NCBI GenBank assembly: GCA_023228065.1
Contig: JALOBX010000002.1
Coordinates: 124,001 to 188,000 of the forward strand
Direction: 5' to 3'
DNA: 64,000 bases
Source of the DNA: Candidatus Pacearchaeota archaeon
GTDB taxonomy: Archaea > Nanoarchaeota > Nanoarchaeia > Pacearchaeales > GW2011-AR1
Below the pieces are notes generated by a model, which saw only the letters and a program-made list of their open reading frames with translations, searched no databases and was not told where the DNA came from. Below, in pieces: positions 1-8,041 of this stretch. The stretch's first letter is position 1; each line of letters opens with the position of its first letter. A program made the position numbers and the translations under genes.

Positions 1-321
1 TTTAAAAAATCTCAACCCAAGCGCTTCTCCATATCTACTTTCCATTGATTTCAAAGAACTACTATCATTTTTAAAAATTGTTTTTGATTTTATTATTCGA
101 TCTACCCAAGGTAAAGGAACCTCATAAATAATCATTTTATACAACAAAGGAAATAAACTATATTTGTTCCAATCATTTTTTTTACAGACCTCTAATATAT
201 TCCACAATTCTTCCTTTTGTTTTATAGAAAGTTTATTTTTATCTATATCTTGAAAATATTTACAAGAAATAAGATTTTTTACTTCATCCATCCAATTTTC
301 ATTTTTTAACAAACAGTCCAC
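1..321 (-). CDS. Partial ORF after the split helicase; candidate free-standing homing endonuclease N-terminus
   Basis: This frame is open from the start codon to the left edge, so the protein is truncated by the window. A GTG at 321 has a good ribosome-binding site (GGAG, 7 bases upstream) and overlaps the end of the helicase/N-intein frame. An ATG at 291 in the same frame has no clear site. The visible protein is Lys-rich and contains SLKSMESRYGEALGLRFF, which resembles the 'RYGEExG' segments found in N-terminal parts of phage homing endonucleases. No catalytic motif lies inside the window. Its place, right after an N-intein and before the missing C-half of the helicase, is where free-standing endonucleases sit in 'fractured' gp41 genes. 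The endonuclease identity is inferred mainly from context. It could also be an unrelated insert. Confidence 0.5.
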   Translation of the reverse strand, partial: MDCLLKNENWMDEVKNLISCKYFQDIDKNKLSIKQKEELWNILEVCKKNDWNKYSLFPLLYKMIIYEVPLPWVDRIIKSKTIFKNDSSSLKSMESRYGEALGLRFFK

Positions 322-1633
322 TTCCTTTCTCCAACCCTGTTTCTATCGATTTGAAATTTCCATCAATTACTGGAAACATATGCTTTTCAGAACATATAAT
401 TTCTTTGCCAGATTTTAATTTAATCTTAAAGAGTTTTTGGTAATTTTTGTTTATATCAATCACTTTTTTCCATCCTACTTGTGTTTCTACTTCACTTCCT
501 ATTTTTATCTTATTAATTTCTGTTTCAAAAATTTTGTCTCCTTCTCTTGTATATAGTAAAGTATTTTCAAAAAAGCATCTATTTGTTTGCGAAGCGGTAT
601 ATACTGGACAATTAAATATTTTCGCCAATCCCCTCAAATCTTCATAAATGCTCTCTAAATCAAATCTTTTTTGTTCATAAGATTTAACAGAAGCTAATAG
701 ATCTGCATAATCTACTATAATCATTCCTACATTTATTCCTCTTCTTTTCATTTTCTCAAGATGATTTCTAATTGTTATAACTGTTGCACCTTTGGTTGGA
801 TATTCTTTTATTATTAATCGTCCTTTAACTTGTCCAATTTGATCAAAAACTTCATTTTTAAATCTTCCCAATTCATTTAGGGTAAATTTTGTTATGCAAC
901 TATCATACCTTTTTCCTATAACAGTTTCTTGCAATTCTAAAGTATAATGAACAACATTAATACCTTGTAATAAAGCAGAAGCACCTAAATGAACCAAAAC
1001 CATCGATTTACCTGCACCTGTTGGAGCAATAACAACTCCTAATTCTTTTTTACCAAGTCCACCCTGTAATATTGTATCTATTTCAGACCATCCAGTTGAT
1101 ACCGGATCTCTATATTGAGGAAGATATCTTTCTTCAAAATCCTTAATATATTCATATCCCATATCAGAATCAGTCCCTAAAATTAATGCTGATGAAATAA
1201 GTTTATTAATTTCATCAAATGAAGATTTATTCATTAAGGGAATTGCTGCAAGAAACGCTTCTTTTAGTTTCTGCTTTTTACAGAAATCAACAGATTGTTC
1301 TTTTATATAATCTGATCCTTCTGGGAGATCTTTGCTTGATAATATTCTTGAAAAATATTCAATTACTTGCTTATTCACATTATTATTATCACTTTCTTGA
1401 GTCCTTATCATTGTTGTTAAGGTATCAAGAGAAGGATGAACACCATACTTGTCTGTATAATCATATAATTTTTCAACAAATGTCTGAAGATAAAGTGGTT
1501 CCAAAAAAGAAACTGGCATAACTTCACGCATTCTTTCACAAAAACTTCTGTCAAGAACCATTATTTTAACAAGTTTTTCTTGAAATTGAATTCCATAAGA
1601 AGAAAAACTTGTTTTTTCATTATCGTTTTTCAT
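299..1633 (-). CDS. Replicative DNA helicase (gp41/DnaB-like), N-terminal part ending in an N-intein
   Basis: This is the N-terminal portion of the hexameric replicative helicase that unwinds DNA at the fork with the primase. Residues 1-170 form a helical N-terminal domain. The RecA-like domain follows, with Walker A APTGAGKS near 203-210, Walker B MIIVDYADL near 304-312, and motif SQTNR at 348-352. At residue 353 the helicase sequence stops and an intein begins (CFFENTLLYTREG), running to the TGA at 299. The rest of the helicase, beginning after the Arg in SQTNR, is absent from the frame, so this half would work only after protein trans-splicing with a C-half encoded beyond the left edge. 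The start overlaps the end of the exonuclease gene by 14 bases. Confidence 0.9.
   Translation of the reverse strand: MKNDNEKTSFSSYGIQFQEKLVKIMVLDRSFCERMREVMPVSFLEPLYLQTFVEKLYDYTDKYGVHPSLDTLTTMIRTQESDNNNVNKQVIEYFSRILSSKDLPEGSDYIKEQSVDFCKKQKLKEAFLAAIPLMNKSSFDEINKLISSALILGTDSDMGYEYIKDFEERYLPQYRDPVSTGWSEIDTILQGGLGKKELGVVIAPTGAGKSMVLVHLGASALLQGINVVHYTLELQETVIGKRYDSCITKFTLNELGRFKNEVFDQIGQVKGRLIIKEYPTKGATVITIRNHLEKMKRRGINVGMIIVDYADLLASVKSYEQKRFDLESIYEDLRGLAKIFNCPVYTASQTNRCFFENTLLYTREGDKIFETEINKIKIGSEVETQVGWKKVIDINKNYQKLFKIKLKSGKEIICSEKHMFPVIDGNFKSIETGLEKGSGLFVKK
302..577 (-). other. N-terminal half of a split intein inside the helicase gene
   Basis: These are residues 353-444 of the helicase frame, 92 residues. 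Cys353 is the expected first intein residue, followed by a block A-like stretch. Further on, SGKEIICSEKHMFPV matches intein block B, including the conserved His. The end GLEKGSGLFVKK then a stop resembles the ends of N-inteins of gp41 split inteins known from marine metagenomes, which are about 88-90 residues. No endonuclease motif and no C-terminal block (ending in His-Asn) is in the frame. The insertion point, after SQTNR in the helicase ATPase core, is a recognised intein site in DnaB/gp41 proteins. Confidence 0.85.
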
Positions 1634-2600
1634 TTTCTAAAACAATCCTTCTTAAATTAACAAACAATCCATCCCAATTAATACTTTCAAATCCATCAGC
1701 CATCATCATTGTTCGTAATTTACTTACATTTAAAAATATTTTTTCTACCTTTATTTTATTTTCAATTTTTTGAATTGAATCAAATGAAATTTGAACGGGA
1801 TAAAGAGATGTAATTTTGAAATTTAAAACTAATTTATCTTTATTATCTTTTATCTGATCAAATAATTTAAATTGTTTTTCTGACCGATTTATATAATCAA
1901 TAATATTATTGATAAAATATTTTTTATCTTCAATTAAAAAAGGAAATCTTTTAGCAATTGTTTTCAATCCTGCACCAAGAATACCTTCTATATTATCGCT
2001 ACTATCTCCAACTATTGATCTAGCTAAAGCAAAATTTTCTGGTGATATTTTATATTTATCTTTTATAGTATTCTTATTATGAATTTCTTTTTGAGTTGGT
2101 CTTACAATAATTGTAGAATTATCACAAAGTTGATAAAAATCTTTATCACTACTTAATATTACTTTATCATAATCTTTTAAAGATTCTGTTTTGCACAAAT
2201 AAGCAATTAAATCATCTGCTTCAACACCATCTTCAACAAATTGAGACACTGGCATTTCATTTAAATAAGAAATTAAACGAAGTTGTTGTTTTTCTTTATT
2301 ATCAGAAACTTCTGATTCATCCATATTTTTAGAAAATCTATTAAGTTTTATTATTGGTTTTCTATTTTCTTTATATTCTTTATAAATTTGTTTTCTTCTT
2401 ACAGAACCCTTGGAAGAATCCCAGCATACAAAGACTTTGCTGCATTTAGTGCTTTTTATATATTTTTGAAGAATCTTAATAAATCCAACAACACCACCAA
2501 TTGGTTGACCACTATTTTCTGATATTGTTGGATTTACTATCCAATTTGTGATAAAAATATTTAATCCATCGATTATAAGAATTCTTTTCTTATTACTCAC
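1620..2600 (-). CDS. 5'-3' exonuclease / flap endonuclease (T4 RNase H type)
   Basis: The protein is predicted to remove RNA primers and 5' flaps during lagging-strand synthesis. The acidic metal-binding motifs of the FEN/5' nuclease family are visible: LIIDGLN near the N-terminus, VFVCWDSSKGSVRRKQIYKEYK, VEADDLIAYL, SSDKDFYQL and IVGDSSDNIEGILGAG (the helix-hairpin-helix region). The length of 326 residues is close to T4 Rnh (305). The start is GTG at 2600, with GGAAGG about 7 bases upstream and a GTGA overlap with the end of the recombinase gene, so the two are translationally coupled. The helicase gene follows directly, so recombination and fork functions are grouped. Confidence 0.9.
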   Translation of the reverse strand: MSNKKRILIIDGLNIFITNWIVNPTISENSGQPIGGVVGFIKILQKYIKSTKCSKVFVCWDSSKGSVRRKQIYKEYKENRKPIIKLNRFSKNMDESEVSDNKEKQQLRLISYLNEMPVSQFVEDGVEADDLIAYLCKTESLKDYDKVILSSDKDFYQLCDNSTIIVRPTQKEIHNKNTIKDKYKISPENFALARSIVGDSSDNIEGILGAGLKTIAKRFPFLIEDKKYFINNIIDYINRSEKQFKLFDQIKDNKDKLVLNFKITSLYPVQISFDSIQKIENKIKVEKIFLNVSKLRTMMMADGFESINWDGLFVNLRRIVLENEKR

Positions 2601-3730
2601 AAAGAACCTTCCAAAACGGGAGGTAACTTATCTAACTTACGAATTATATCTGTTTCTACTAAATAATTAATATCTTTTTTAAATTCATCATTTGTCTTTA
2701 ACATTTCAATGAAGGATTTTCTTTGAAATTTCCATTCCCCTCCACTTTTACCTATAAAAGACCCCCAAGAACCAGATTTCGTAAAAGATTCAGATAAAGC
2801 ATCATATAAACTGTCTTCATTTTGAACACCAACAGGATCTATGCCCCATTGAATTTTAAATTCACATTCTCTACCTAATGAACCAAATCGTGATTTTTTA
2901 ATCTTAACTTTAACTCTATTCCCAAAAATATGACCTGATTCATCAGATTCTAAATTTGCTTTAGAATCTGATTTTGTAAGCCATATCCTAAGAGAATACG
3001 CATAAAGTACTGATTTACCACCTGGGGTAAAATAAGGATTGACCAACATATCCCCTGGATTTTTTGGATTTATATTGGTTTTTAATTGATTTAGAACTAA
3101 TAATGTTGATTGTGTTTTCCCTATAGGAATTATTAATTTTTTCATCCCAAGAGAAACAACACGAGCTGTTTGAGATATCGTTCCACCCAATTCAAAATCA
3201 CCTTCTGAATCTGCTTTTGATGGTGTCATTGCCAATGAATCCCATATAAAAAACCATTTTTCATTTGGAATAGAAAGAAGTGTTTCGATAATTTCGAATA
3301 CCTCCTCAATTGAGGAAGGCTGAATATACTGAAGAACACTTATATCACACCCAGATCTTTTTAAGAAATCTGGATCTATCGCATTTTCTGAATCAAAATA
3401 AACAATTTTATACCCTTTCTTTTGAGCATTTGCAGCTATTTGTGCAGCAAAAAAACTTTTCCCTGTAGATTCTAATCCAGCACATTCTGATATCTTTCCT
3501 ACAGGAATTCCACCTAACTTTCCACGGCATATAATCGCATCTAACCATGTAGAACCAGTTGGTATCCAATCTATTACTTCTGTTGGACTTTCTTGTTCTA
3601 AATCATAAGAAATTTGTGTTCCTGCTTTTGAATTTATTAAATTTCTTATTTGTTCAGAAGATAATCTTCCAGTATCAGTATTCTTTATCTCTTCTTCATT
3701 AGAAGAAATAATCTTTTTTGCTTTTGCCAT
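2597..3730 (-). CDS. uvsX: UvsX/RecA-like recombinase
   Basis: This strand-exchange ATPase of recombination-dependent replication forms filaments on ssDNA coated by the neighbouring SSB. Walker A is GLESTGKSF near residue 86. The sequence after it (AAQIAANAQKKGYKIVYFDSE) and the catalytic Glu-containing DSENAIDPDF are typical of RecA/UvsX. Walker B-like FFIWDSLAM and LLVLNQLKTN (L2-like region) follow. The length of 377 residues matches T4 UvsX (391). The start has AAGGAG at good spacing. A long perfect palindrome separates it from the upstream SSB gene. Confidence 0.9.
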   Translation of the reverse strand: MAKAKKIISSNEEEIKNTDTGRLSSEQIRNLINSKAGTQISYDLEQESPTEVIDWIPTGSTWLDAIICRGKLGGIPVGKISECAGLESTGKSFFAAQIAANAQKKGYKIVYFDSENAIDPDFLKRSGCDISVLQYIQPSSIEEVFEIIETLLSIPNEKWFFIWDSLAMTPSKADSEGDFELGGTISQTARVVSLGMKKLIIPIGKTQSTLLVLNQLKTNINPKNPGDMLVNPYFTPGGKSVLYAYSLRIWLTKSDSKANLESDESGHIFGNRVKVKIKKSRFGSLGRECEFKIQWGIDPVGVQNEDSLYDALSESFTKSGSWGSFIGKSGGEWKFQRKSFIEMLKTNDEFKKDINYLVETDIIRKLDKLPPVLEGSL

Positions 3731-3746
3731 AACTTCTCCTTAAATA

Positions 3747-3778
3747 AGGAAGGGAGGAATTATAATTCCTCCCTTCCT
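3747..3778 (-). terminator. Perfect 32-base palindrome between the SSB and recombinase genes; probable terminator or mRNA-processing hairpin
   Basis: The sequence from 3747 to 3778 is its own reverse complement. It can form a stem with GGAAGGGAGG paired to CCTCCCTTCC and an AT-only tip. On the minus strand it lies 16 bases after the SSB stop codon and is followed by UUAUUUA rather than a long U tract, so termination may be only partial. The downstream recombinase has its own ribosome-binding site straight after it. Confidence 0.6.
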
Positions 3779-3794
3779 CTATTTTTAGTTTAAT

Positions 3795-4601
3795 TTAACC
3801 GTTTTGCAGATCTTTATAAGCAGCATCAATTGCATCTTCTTCTGTTGTTAAAGATTTATCTTCTGTTGAAGGTTTATCTTCAGATGATGGTGAAATTTCT
3901 AATCCATCTTCAGATGATGGTGATAGATATGATTCAAGAATTTCTTCAATCTCTTCAGTTGTCTTTAAAATAAACAACTTAGAAAAATCTGGATATGCAT
4001 CTAAGATTTCCTTGCACTTGTCTTTTGACTCAAGAAGAGGAGTTCTTACAGGAATTGGCATAATTGTTGTTGTAGGAAATAACTTCTTTCCTTCCATTTT
4101 GGATGTAACTTGCACATCTTCTCCAGTTTCAGGATGAGTTATATCACCATAGTGTGGATTCATAACAAGTTGTAAGAAGTTTTCATAAACAGTTTTGCCA
4201 AACCCCCAAATAAATGCACCCTCATCTTCCCGTCCTCTGACAAGAATTGCTGTATAAAATCTATTTTTTGCGAATAGTTTCTTTGCTTCTTCAAAAATCA
4301 CATCGTCTTTCTTATCTTGTGATTCTCTATAAAGTTTAGAAGCAAACTCGCAAATAGGGCATTTCTTATCAAAATTTCTCTTTGGACACAAAATTCCAGC
4401 ATTATCACCAAGACCATAATGGAAATAGAATTCCTTAAAAGGATCTTCATCAGGTGATGGAAGCACTCTCACCACATCACCTCCTGCCTTTCCAGGTTCG
4501 GGATTCCAATAACGCTTTCCTCCCTTTTTTGAAGAACCTCCTTTACCTTTTGAATTCAAAGAACGAATTTTCTCTTCCATTAATTTTAAATTAATTCCCA
4601 T
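3795..4601 (-). CDS. Single-stranded DNA-binding protein (gp32-like)
   Basis: This is the replication and recombination SSB. The N-terminal third is basic (KGKGGSSKKGGKRYWNP). It is followed by an OB-fold region containing RVLPSPDEDPFKEFYFHYG and a zinc-binding cluster CPKRNFDKKCPICEFASKLY, as in gp32-type proteins. The C-terminus is strongly acidic and Ser/Thr-rich (EDGLEISPSSEDKPSTEDK, ending DAAYKDLQNG), which is typical of the tail that contacts other replication proteins. The ribosome-binding site AGGAG is 8 bases from the ATG. The gene is flanked by two palindromes (4637-4658 and 3747-3778), suggesting an mRNA controlled separately from its neighbours. Confidence 0.88.
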   Translation of the reverse strand: MGINLKLMEEKIRSLNSKGKGGSSKKGGKRYWNPEPGKAGGDVVRVLPSPDEDPFKEFYFHYGLGDNAGILCPKRNFDKKCPICEFASKLYRESQDKKDDVIFEEAKKLFAKNRFYTAILVRGREDEGAFIWGFGKTVYENFLQLVMNPHYGDITHPETGEDVQVTSKMEGKKLFPTTTIMPIPVRTPLLESKDKCKEILDAYPDFSKLFILKTTEEIEEILESYLSPSSEDGLEISPSSEDKPSTEDKSLTTEEDAIDAAYKDLQNG

Positions 4602-4636
4602 GTTGCACTCTCCTATGTTGATTTAACCGATAAATT

Positions 4637-4658
4637 AATATTATGATATCATAATATT
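4637..4658 (-). promoter_or_regulatory. 22-base perfect palindrome upstream of the SSB gene
   Basis: AATATTATGAT and its reverse complement are joined at a GATATC centre. The element overlaps the end of the 83-residue gene and sits 36-57 bases before the SSB start codon. It has no G/C-rich stem or U tract, so it is a weak terminator at best. It could instead be an operator or an mRNA structure for SSB autoregulation. The function is inferred only from position. Confidence 0.4.
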
Positions 4659-4900
4659 TCTGATTCATTAACCGAAAATTTTAACGCTTCGCCTATAATG
4701 CTATTCCAGTTAAAAACTCTAAAACTTTTTTTATCAAGATCCCATACCAATTCACTTCCTTCCTGCAAAACCCTGATTTTGCTACCTGTTCCTTTTACCT
4801 GTTCTTTAAGGAAATCTTCAGGTAGATTGCTAATTTTAATAAAACGCATCTCCCTTTCTTCACCATTCTTCTTTATAAATTTTGCTTTAATTCCTTCCAT
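4649..4900 (-). CDS. Small conserved phage protein, WYL_2/SH3-barrel-like
   Basis: This 83-residue protein has the pattern 'KFIKKNGEEREMRFIK...VWDLDKKSFRVFNWNSI'. That resembles small phage proteins (DUF2693/WYL_2, a predicted Sm-like or SH3-like barrel) in which '(K)xxDGxxRxMR' is followed by 'VWDxxxxxWRxFRxDxI'. Their function is unknown. The ribosome-binding site AGGAGG is excellent. It lies between the tubulin-like gene and the SSB, so a role in replication or nucleic-acid binding is possible but not shown. Confidence 0.7.
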   Translation of the reverse strand: MEGIKAKFIKKNGEEREMRFIKISNLPEDFLKEQVKGTGSKIRVLQEGSELVWDLDKKSFRVFNWNSIIGEALKFSVNESEIL

Positions 4901-4907
4901 ATCCCTC

Positions 4908-5705
4908 CTATTGTTGAATAAAAGATGAATAAATTGATATATAACAATATGATTTTATTGCATTTGTATCATATACCCCAAAACTACCATTTATTGCTAA
5001 CATTTTTTGTCTTATTTTATTAAAAATATTCATATCTTCCTGATCTTTCTGATTTAATGCAAAATAAAACTTTCTTTCAGAAATGTTGTTTAACTTATAT
5101 AAATAGTTCTCTTCTTCCGTCAAAATATCAAAAACACCTAACGTTCCTATCCTAGAAGTTTCTGATAACTCTTTAAGATTATTACCTATTATTGGTTCTC
5201 TATTATTAAAAATATTTAAAGAATGATAAGCACTTGCAATTGTTTGATTTATCATATCATAATAATTTTTAATTGTTAATCCAACAATTTTATTGGAAAT
5301 ATCGTTATTAGAAAAAAGATACATTTTATCATACATACCGGAACGAACAAATTCTTGAAGAATATTGAATGTTATTTTTTCATTTATTGCTTTGTTTTTT
5401 GATAAAAATGAATTATCAGGTTTTATATAAAGCACCTCCATTGAATTATTTTGATTTTTAAGATCTTCCATAAGTTTTAATGTTATTCCTGTTATATCCC
5501 CTGCACCACATAAAATAAATACAACTTTATCATTTTTTATATCTGATATAATTGAATATGGCCTTTGATAATTATCATTATATTCTTGATGACTTCCAAA
5601 TATAGGATAATTATCATTATCAATATAAAAAGTTTTATACTGAGAATATTGATTAAATAAACTTGAAATCTTTTTACCAGAATTACCTATCCCAATAATA
5701 TTCAT
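4908..5705 (-). CDS. Conserved phage protein with tubulin/FtsZ-like features
   Basis: The N-terminus MNIIGIGNSGKKISSLF looks like the first nucleotide-binding loop of FtsZ/tubulin. VVFILCGAGDITGIT near residues 68-82 corresponds in position to the Gly-rich GTP-binding signature, although the classical GGGTGTG is degenerate. MYLFSNNDISNKIVG is reminiscent of the FtsZ 'IPN' segment. The length of 265 residues is short for FtsZ (about 350-400), with the C-terminal domain reduced. Similar proteins occur next to family A polymerases in T4-like marine phages, generally as unknowns. It overlaps the polymerase gene (ATGA), and AGGTGAG precedes the ATG. A GTPase or filament role is a hypothesis. Confidence 0.6.
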   Translation of the reverse strand: MNIIGIGNSGKKISSLFNQYSQYKTFYIDNDNYPIFGSHQEYNDNYQRPYSIISDIKNDKVVFILCGAGDITGITLKLMEDLKNQNNSMEVLYIKPDNSFLSKNKAINEKITFNILQEFVRSGMYDKMYLFSNNDISNKIVGLTIKNYYDMINQTIASAYHSLNIFNNREPIIGNNLKELSETSRIGTLGVFDILTEEENYLYKLNNISERKFYFALNQKDQEDMNIFNKIRQKMLAINGSFGVYDTNAIKSYCYISIYSSFIQQ

Positions 5706-6892
5706 CGAATGCTCACCTTAAATTGTCCTAAAATAGTGCTTTCTAAAATTGAAACAACCTCTTTTTCATATTTTTTTCTTTCTTCATTATTCCAATCAAT
5801 ACATATAGAATCATGAATTGTATAACATATTTTAGATTTCTTGTCTTTTAAAAATTTAAAAATTTCTACAACTTTTCTTAAAAAAAGATCTGAAAATGTA
5901 CTCTGAATTATATAACTCATTCTTAAATTTTGTTCACAATTTATTTCTCTATCATAAATTGTTTTTATACCATCTTTATCGTTTAATGCATATTTTTTAA
6001 GAATCTTACTTTTATTATAAAATAATTTTAATTTACATATATCCTTTATCTCAGGTGGTATAAAATCACTATATAAATATTTGAATATTATCTTTTTGGA
6101 TTCTTCCCTCTTTATATCAGATTTTATAATATTATCTATGTTCCATTGATGAAGATCATATTCTGGTTGTCTATTTTTATTATCTGATAAACCCAAAAAA
6201 GTCCTTAATTCCGCAGCATTATAATCATATTCTATAATTATATCATTTTTGGGAGATATCGCTTTTCTTAGTTCTTTTCTCATAGATAATATTGGGAAAG
6301 AATCACAAGATTCAGATAATCTACCAGTTTTTGTCCCATATAAATTATATATGATTTTTGTTTGTTTATTACGATTTATCTTCGTTAAAAAGTTTTTGCC
6401 AAAATCAGTTCCATAATATTCTTTTAAAATATTTTTATTAATCTCTATATCAACCTTTTTTAAATCATTAGCAAATTCATACAAATCAACCATAAATTCA
6501 TGATTACTAGGTCTTTTATATGTTTCCAAAACATATTTAATTAAAGATTCTTTAAATCCATAATATTCATTAAGAAATTTTTCTGGTATAAAATAAAATA
6601 TTGAAACATCATTCAAAGGAACCGATGTCTTAATACATGCTTTTATAAAGATTTTCATTTTATTTTCAAGAGATTTAAAATAATCTTCTTTGTTCATTTC
6701 TTTTGCTATTTCAACAAAAGATTTCCCCTGACAATAAATTCTAGCACAAGACACATTCTTCAAATGTGAAGAAATAAACGTTGGTTCCCAACATTCTTCA
6801 GAATAAAGATGAATATCATCTAAGTTGAAGATATTACCCTCACTATAAACTCCATAAATCAAATTTGAGAAGGATAAAACTTGATGTACCAC
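5702..6892 (-). CDS. DNA polymerase, family A palm/fingers (no exonuclease domain)
   Basis: This is a compact family A polymerase. Motif A is IIEYDYNAAELRTFLG, with the catalytic Asp followed by ELR. The upstream YGTKTGRLS matches the 'TGRLSS' motif. Motif B (RxxxKxxxFxxxYG) is represented by REESKKIIFKYLY. Motif C is YTIHDSICIDW. At 396 residues it is far shorter than bacterial Pol I (about 930) or T7 polymerase (704). The first 170 residues lack recognisable 3'-5' exonuclease motifs, so proofreading, if any, must come from another gene. The start is GTG at 6892, with AGGTGG upstream. T4 itself uses a family B enzyme, so this marks a distinct lineage. Confidence 0.88.
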   Translation of the reverse strand: MVHQVLSFSNLIYGVYSEGNIFNLDDIHLYSEECWEPTFISSHLKNVSCARIYCQGKSFVEIAKEMNKEDYFKSLENKMKIFIKACIKTSVPLNDVSIFYFIPEKFLNEYYGFKESLIKYVLETYKRPSNHEFMVDLYEFANDLKKVDIEINKNILKEYYGTDFGKNFLTKINRNKQTKIIYNLYGTKTGRLSESCDSFPILSMRKELRKAISPKNDIIIEYDYNAAELRTFLGLSDNKNRQPEYDLHQWNIDNIIKSDIKREESKKIIFKYLYSDFIPPEIKDICKLKLFYNKSKILKKYALNDKDGIKTIYDREINCEQNLRMSYIIQSTFSDLFLRKVVEIFKFLKDKKSKICYTIHDSICIDWNNEERKKYEKEVVSILESTILGQFKVSIR

Positions 6893-8041
6893 TTACCACC
6901 TATGTTGAAATTTTTGAAACGATTCAGACGATAATTTCTTTGAAATTCTTAATTTTTCATTTATATATTTTATTGCTTCGATATAATTAAAATGTTCATA
7001 TAATTCTATTGCTTTTAAAAGATTTGAATCATAATTTTGCTGTCGCCATGCAACATTTTCTTCGCAAGATCGAATATAAAAATAAACTTTAATCCAATAT
7101 AACATATCATACTGATCTTTATTAACTTCTTTTTTTTGAATACGAGTCACGTCTGAACAAGATTTAATTTTGTCTGTCCATGGAAAAACTTTCTTAAATT
7201 CATTATAACCATAAATAAAAACTTTTTTTAAATCAAAAATTTCATCGTCCATTATACGATTATAATAAATTGAAAAAAAATTATTCATTGAAACACCAGG
7301 AACAAAATTCATCAACATTCCTGGAGATGTTAAATCTGCTACCAATAACCATGGAGAATGTTTATCAATCTTAAATCCAAATCTTCTTGCTGCTTCCATA
7401 TAAAAACTATAATTTGGATCATTTATATATGTTGTAGCATTCTTATCATCACCTTGTTCTAACCCTCCTATATCCAAAATAAGTCCAGTAGCATTATATG
7501 AAACATATGAAGATTTATAAAATGCAGACTTTGTTATAAGAAAACTTTTTGCAAGATGTGAAAAAATAAGAATAAATTGCTCTACATAATCATCAAAAGT
7601 AACAATCTTATTCTTTCTTCCTTTTATTAAATAAAATTTATTATAATTAGAAAATATGCTGATTACGTGCTTATTATATTCTATATTAGGATCTATCCAT
7701 CCATTCTTAACTTTAATATCTGATAAAACTGATCCTTCTTCCTTGGAACGAATCATTCTCGTAGTTCTAGCTCTTTTAAAATATTCCCTCATTAGGTCAT
7801 ATGCCCTTACAACAAAATCAAATGTAAAAACTAAACTTTTATTCTCTGATTCCACTTGCCTTAACATTTCTTTGTTGGGTATAATAACATTCCCATAATT
7901 ATCTACTTTCCCATAAAGATCATTCTCTCTTAAAGATATTGGATTTTCATTATAAGTTGGATATGCAAATTTATCATATAACCCTCTAAAATAAAAAGAA
8001 GAAATTGAATCAAGATTATTGTTTGCTTTAAATATTGTCAT
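6893..8041 (-). CDS. Conserved phage protein, probably virion-associated
   Basis: This is a 382-residue soluble protein with no enzyme motif that I recognise. It contains ARRFGFKIDKHSPWLLVADLTSPGM and many aromatic residues. Proteins with this 'FKIDKxxPWxLxADLxSP' stretch recur in structural regions of T4-like aquatic phages without a known role. It sits at the end of the tail/baseplate run, immediately after the hub-like gene and just before the polymerase, with a 4-base overlap at its start. A structural or assembly role is likely by position only. Confidence 0.55.
   Translation of the reverse strand: MTIFKANNNLDSISSFYFRGLYDKFAYPTYNENPISLRENDLYGKVDNYGNVIIPNKEMLRQVESENKSLVFTFDFVVRAYDLMREYFKRARTTRMIRSKEEGSVLSDIKVKNGWIDPNIEYNKHVISIFSNYNKFYLIKGRKNKIVTFDDYVEQFILIFSHLAKSFLITKSAFYKSSYVSYNATGLILDIGGLEQGDDKNATTYINDPNYSFYMEAARRFGFKIDKHSPWLLVADLTSPGMLMNFVPGVSMNNFFSIYYNRIMDDEIFDLKKVFIYGYNEFKKVFPWTDKIKSCSDVTRIQKKEVNKDQYDMLYWIKVYFYIRSCEENVAWRQQNYDSNLLKAIELYEHFNYIEAIKYINEKLRISKKLSSESFQKFQHRW

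Noticed and set aside
299..1633. Simple truncation of the helicase by a nonsense mutation
   Set aside because: The last 92 residues are a recognisable N-intein starting with Cys exactly after SQTNR, so the end is a designed intein boundary rather than a random stop.
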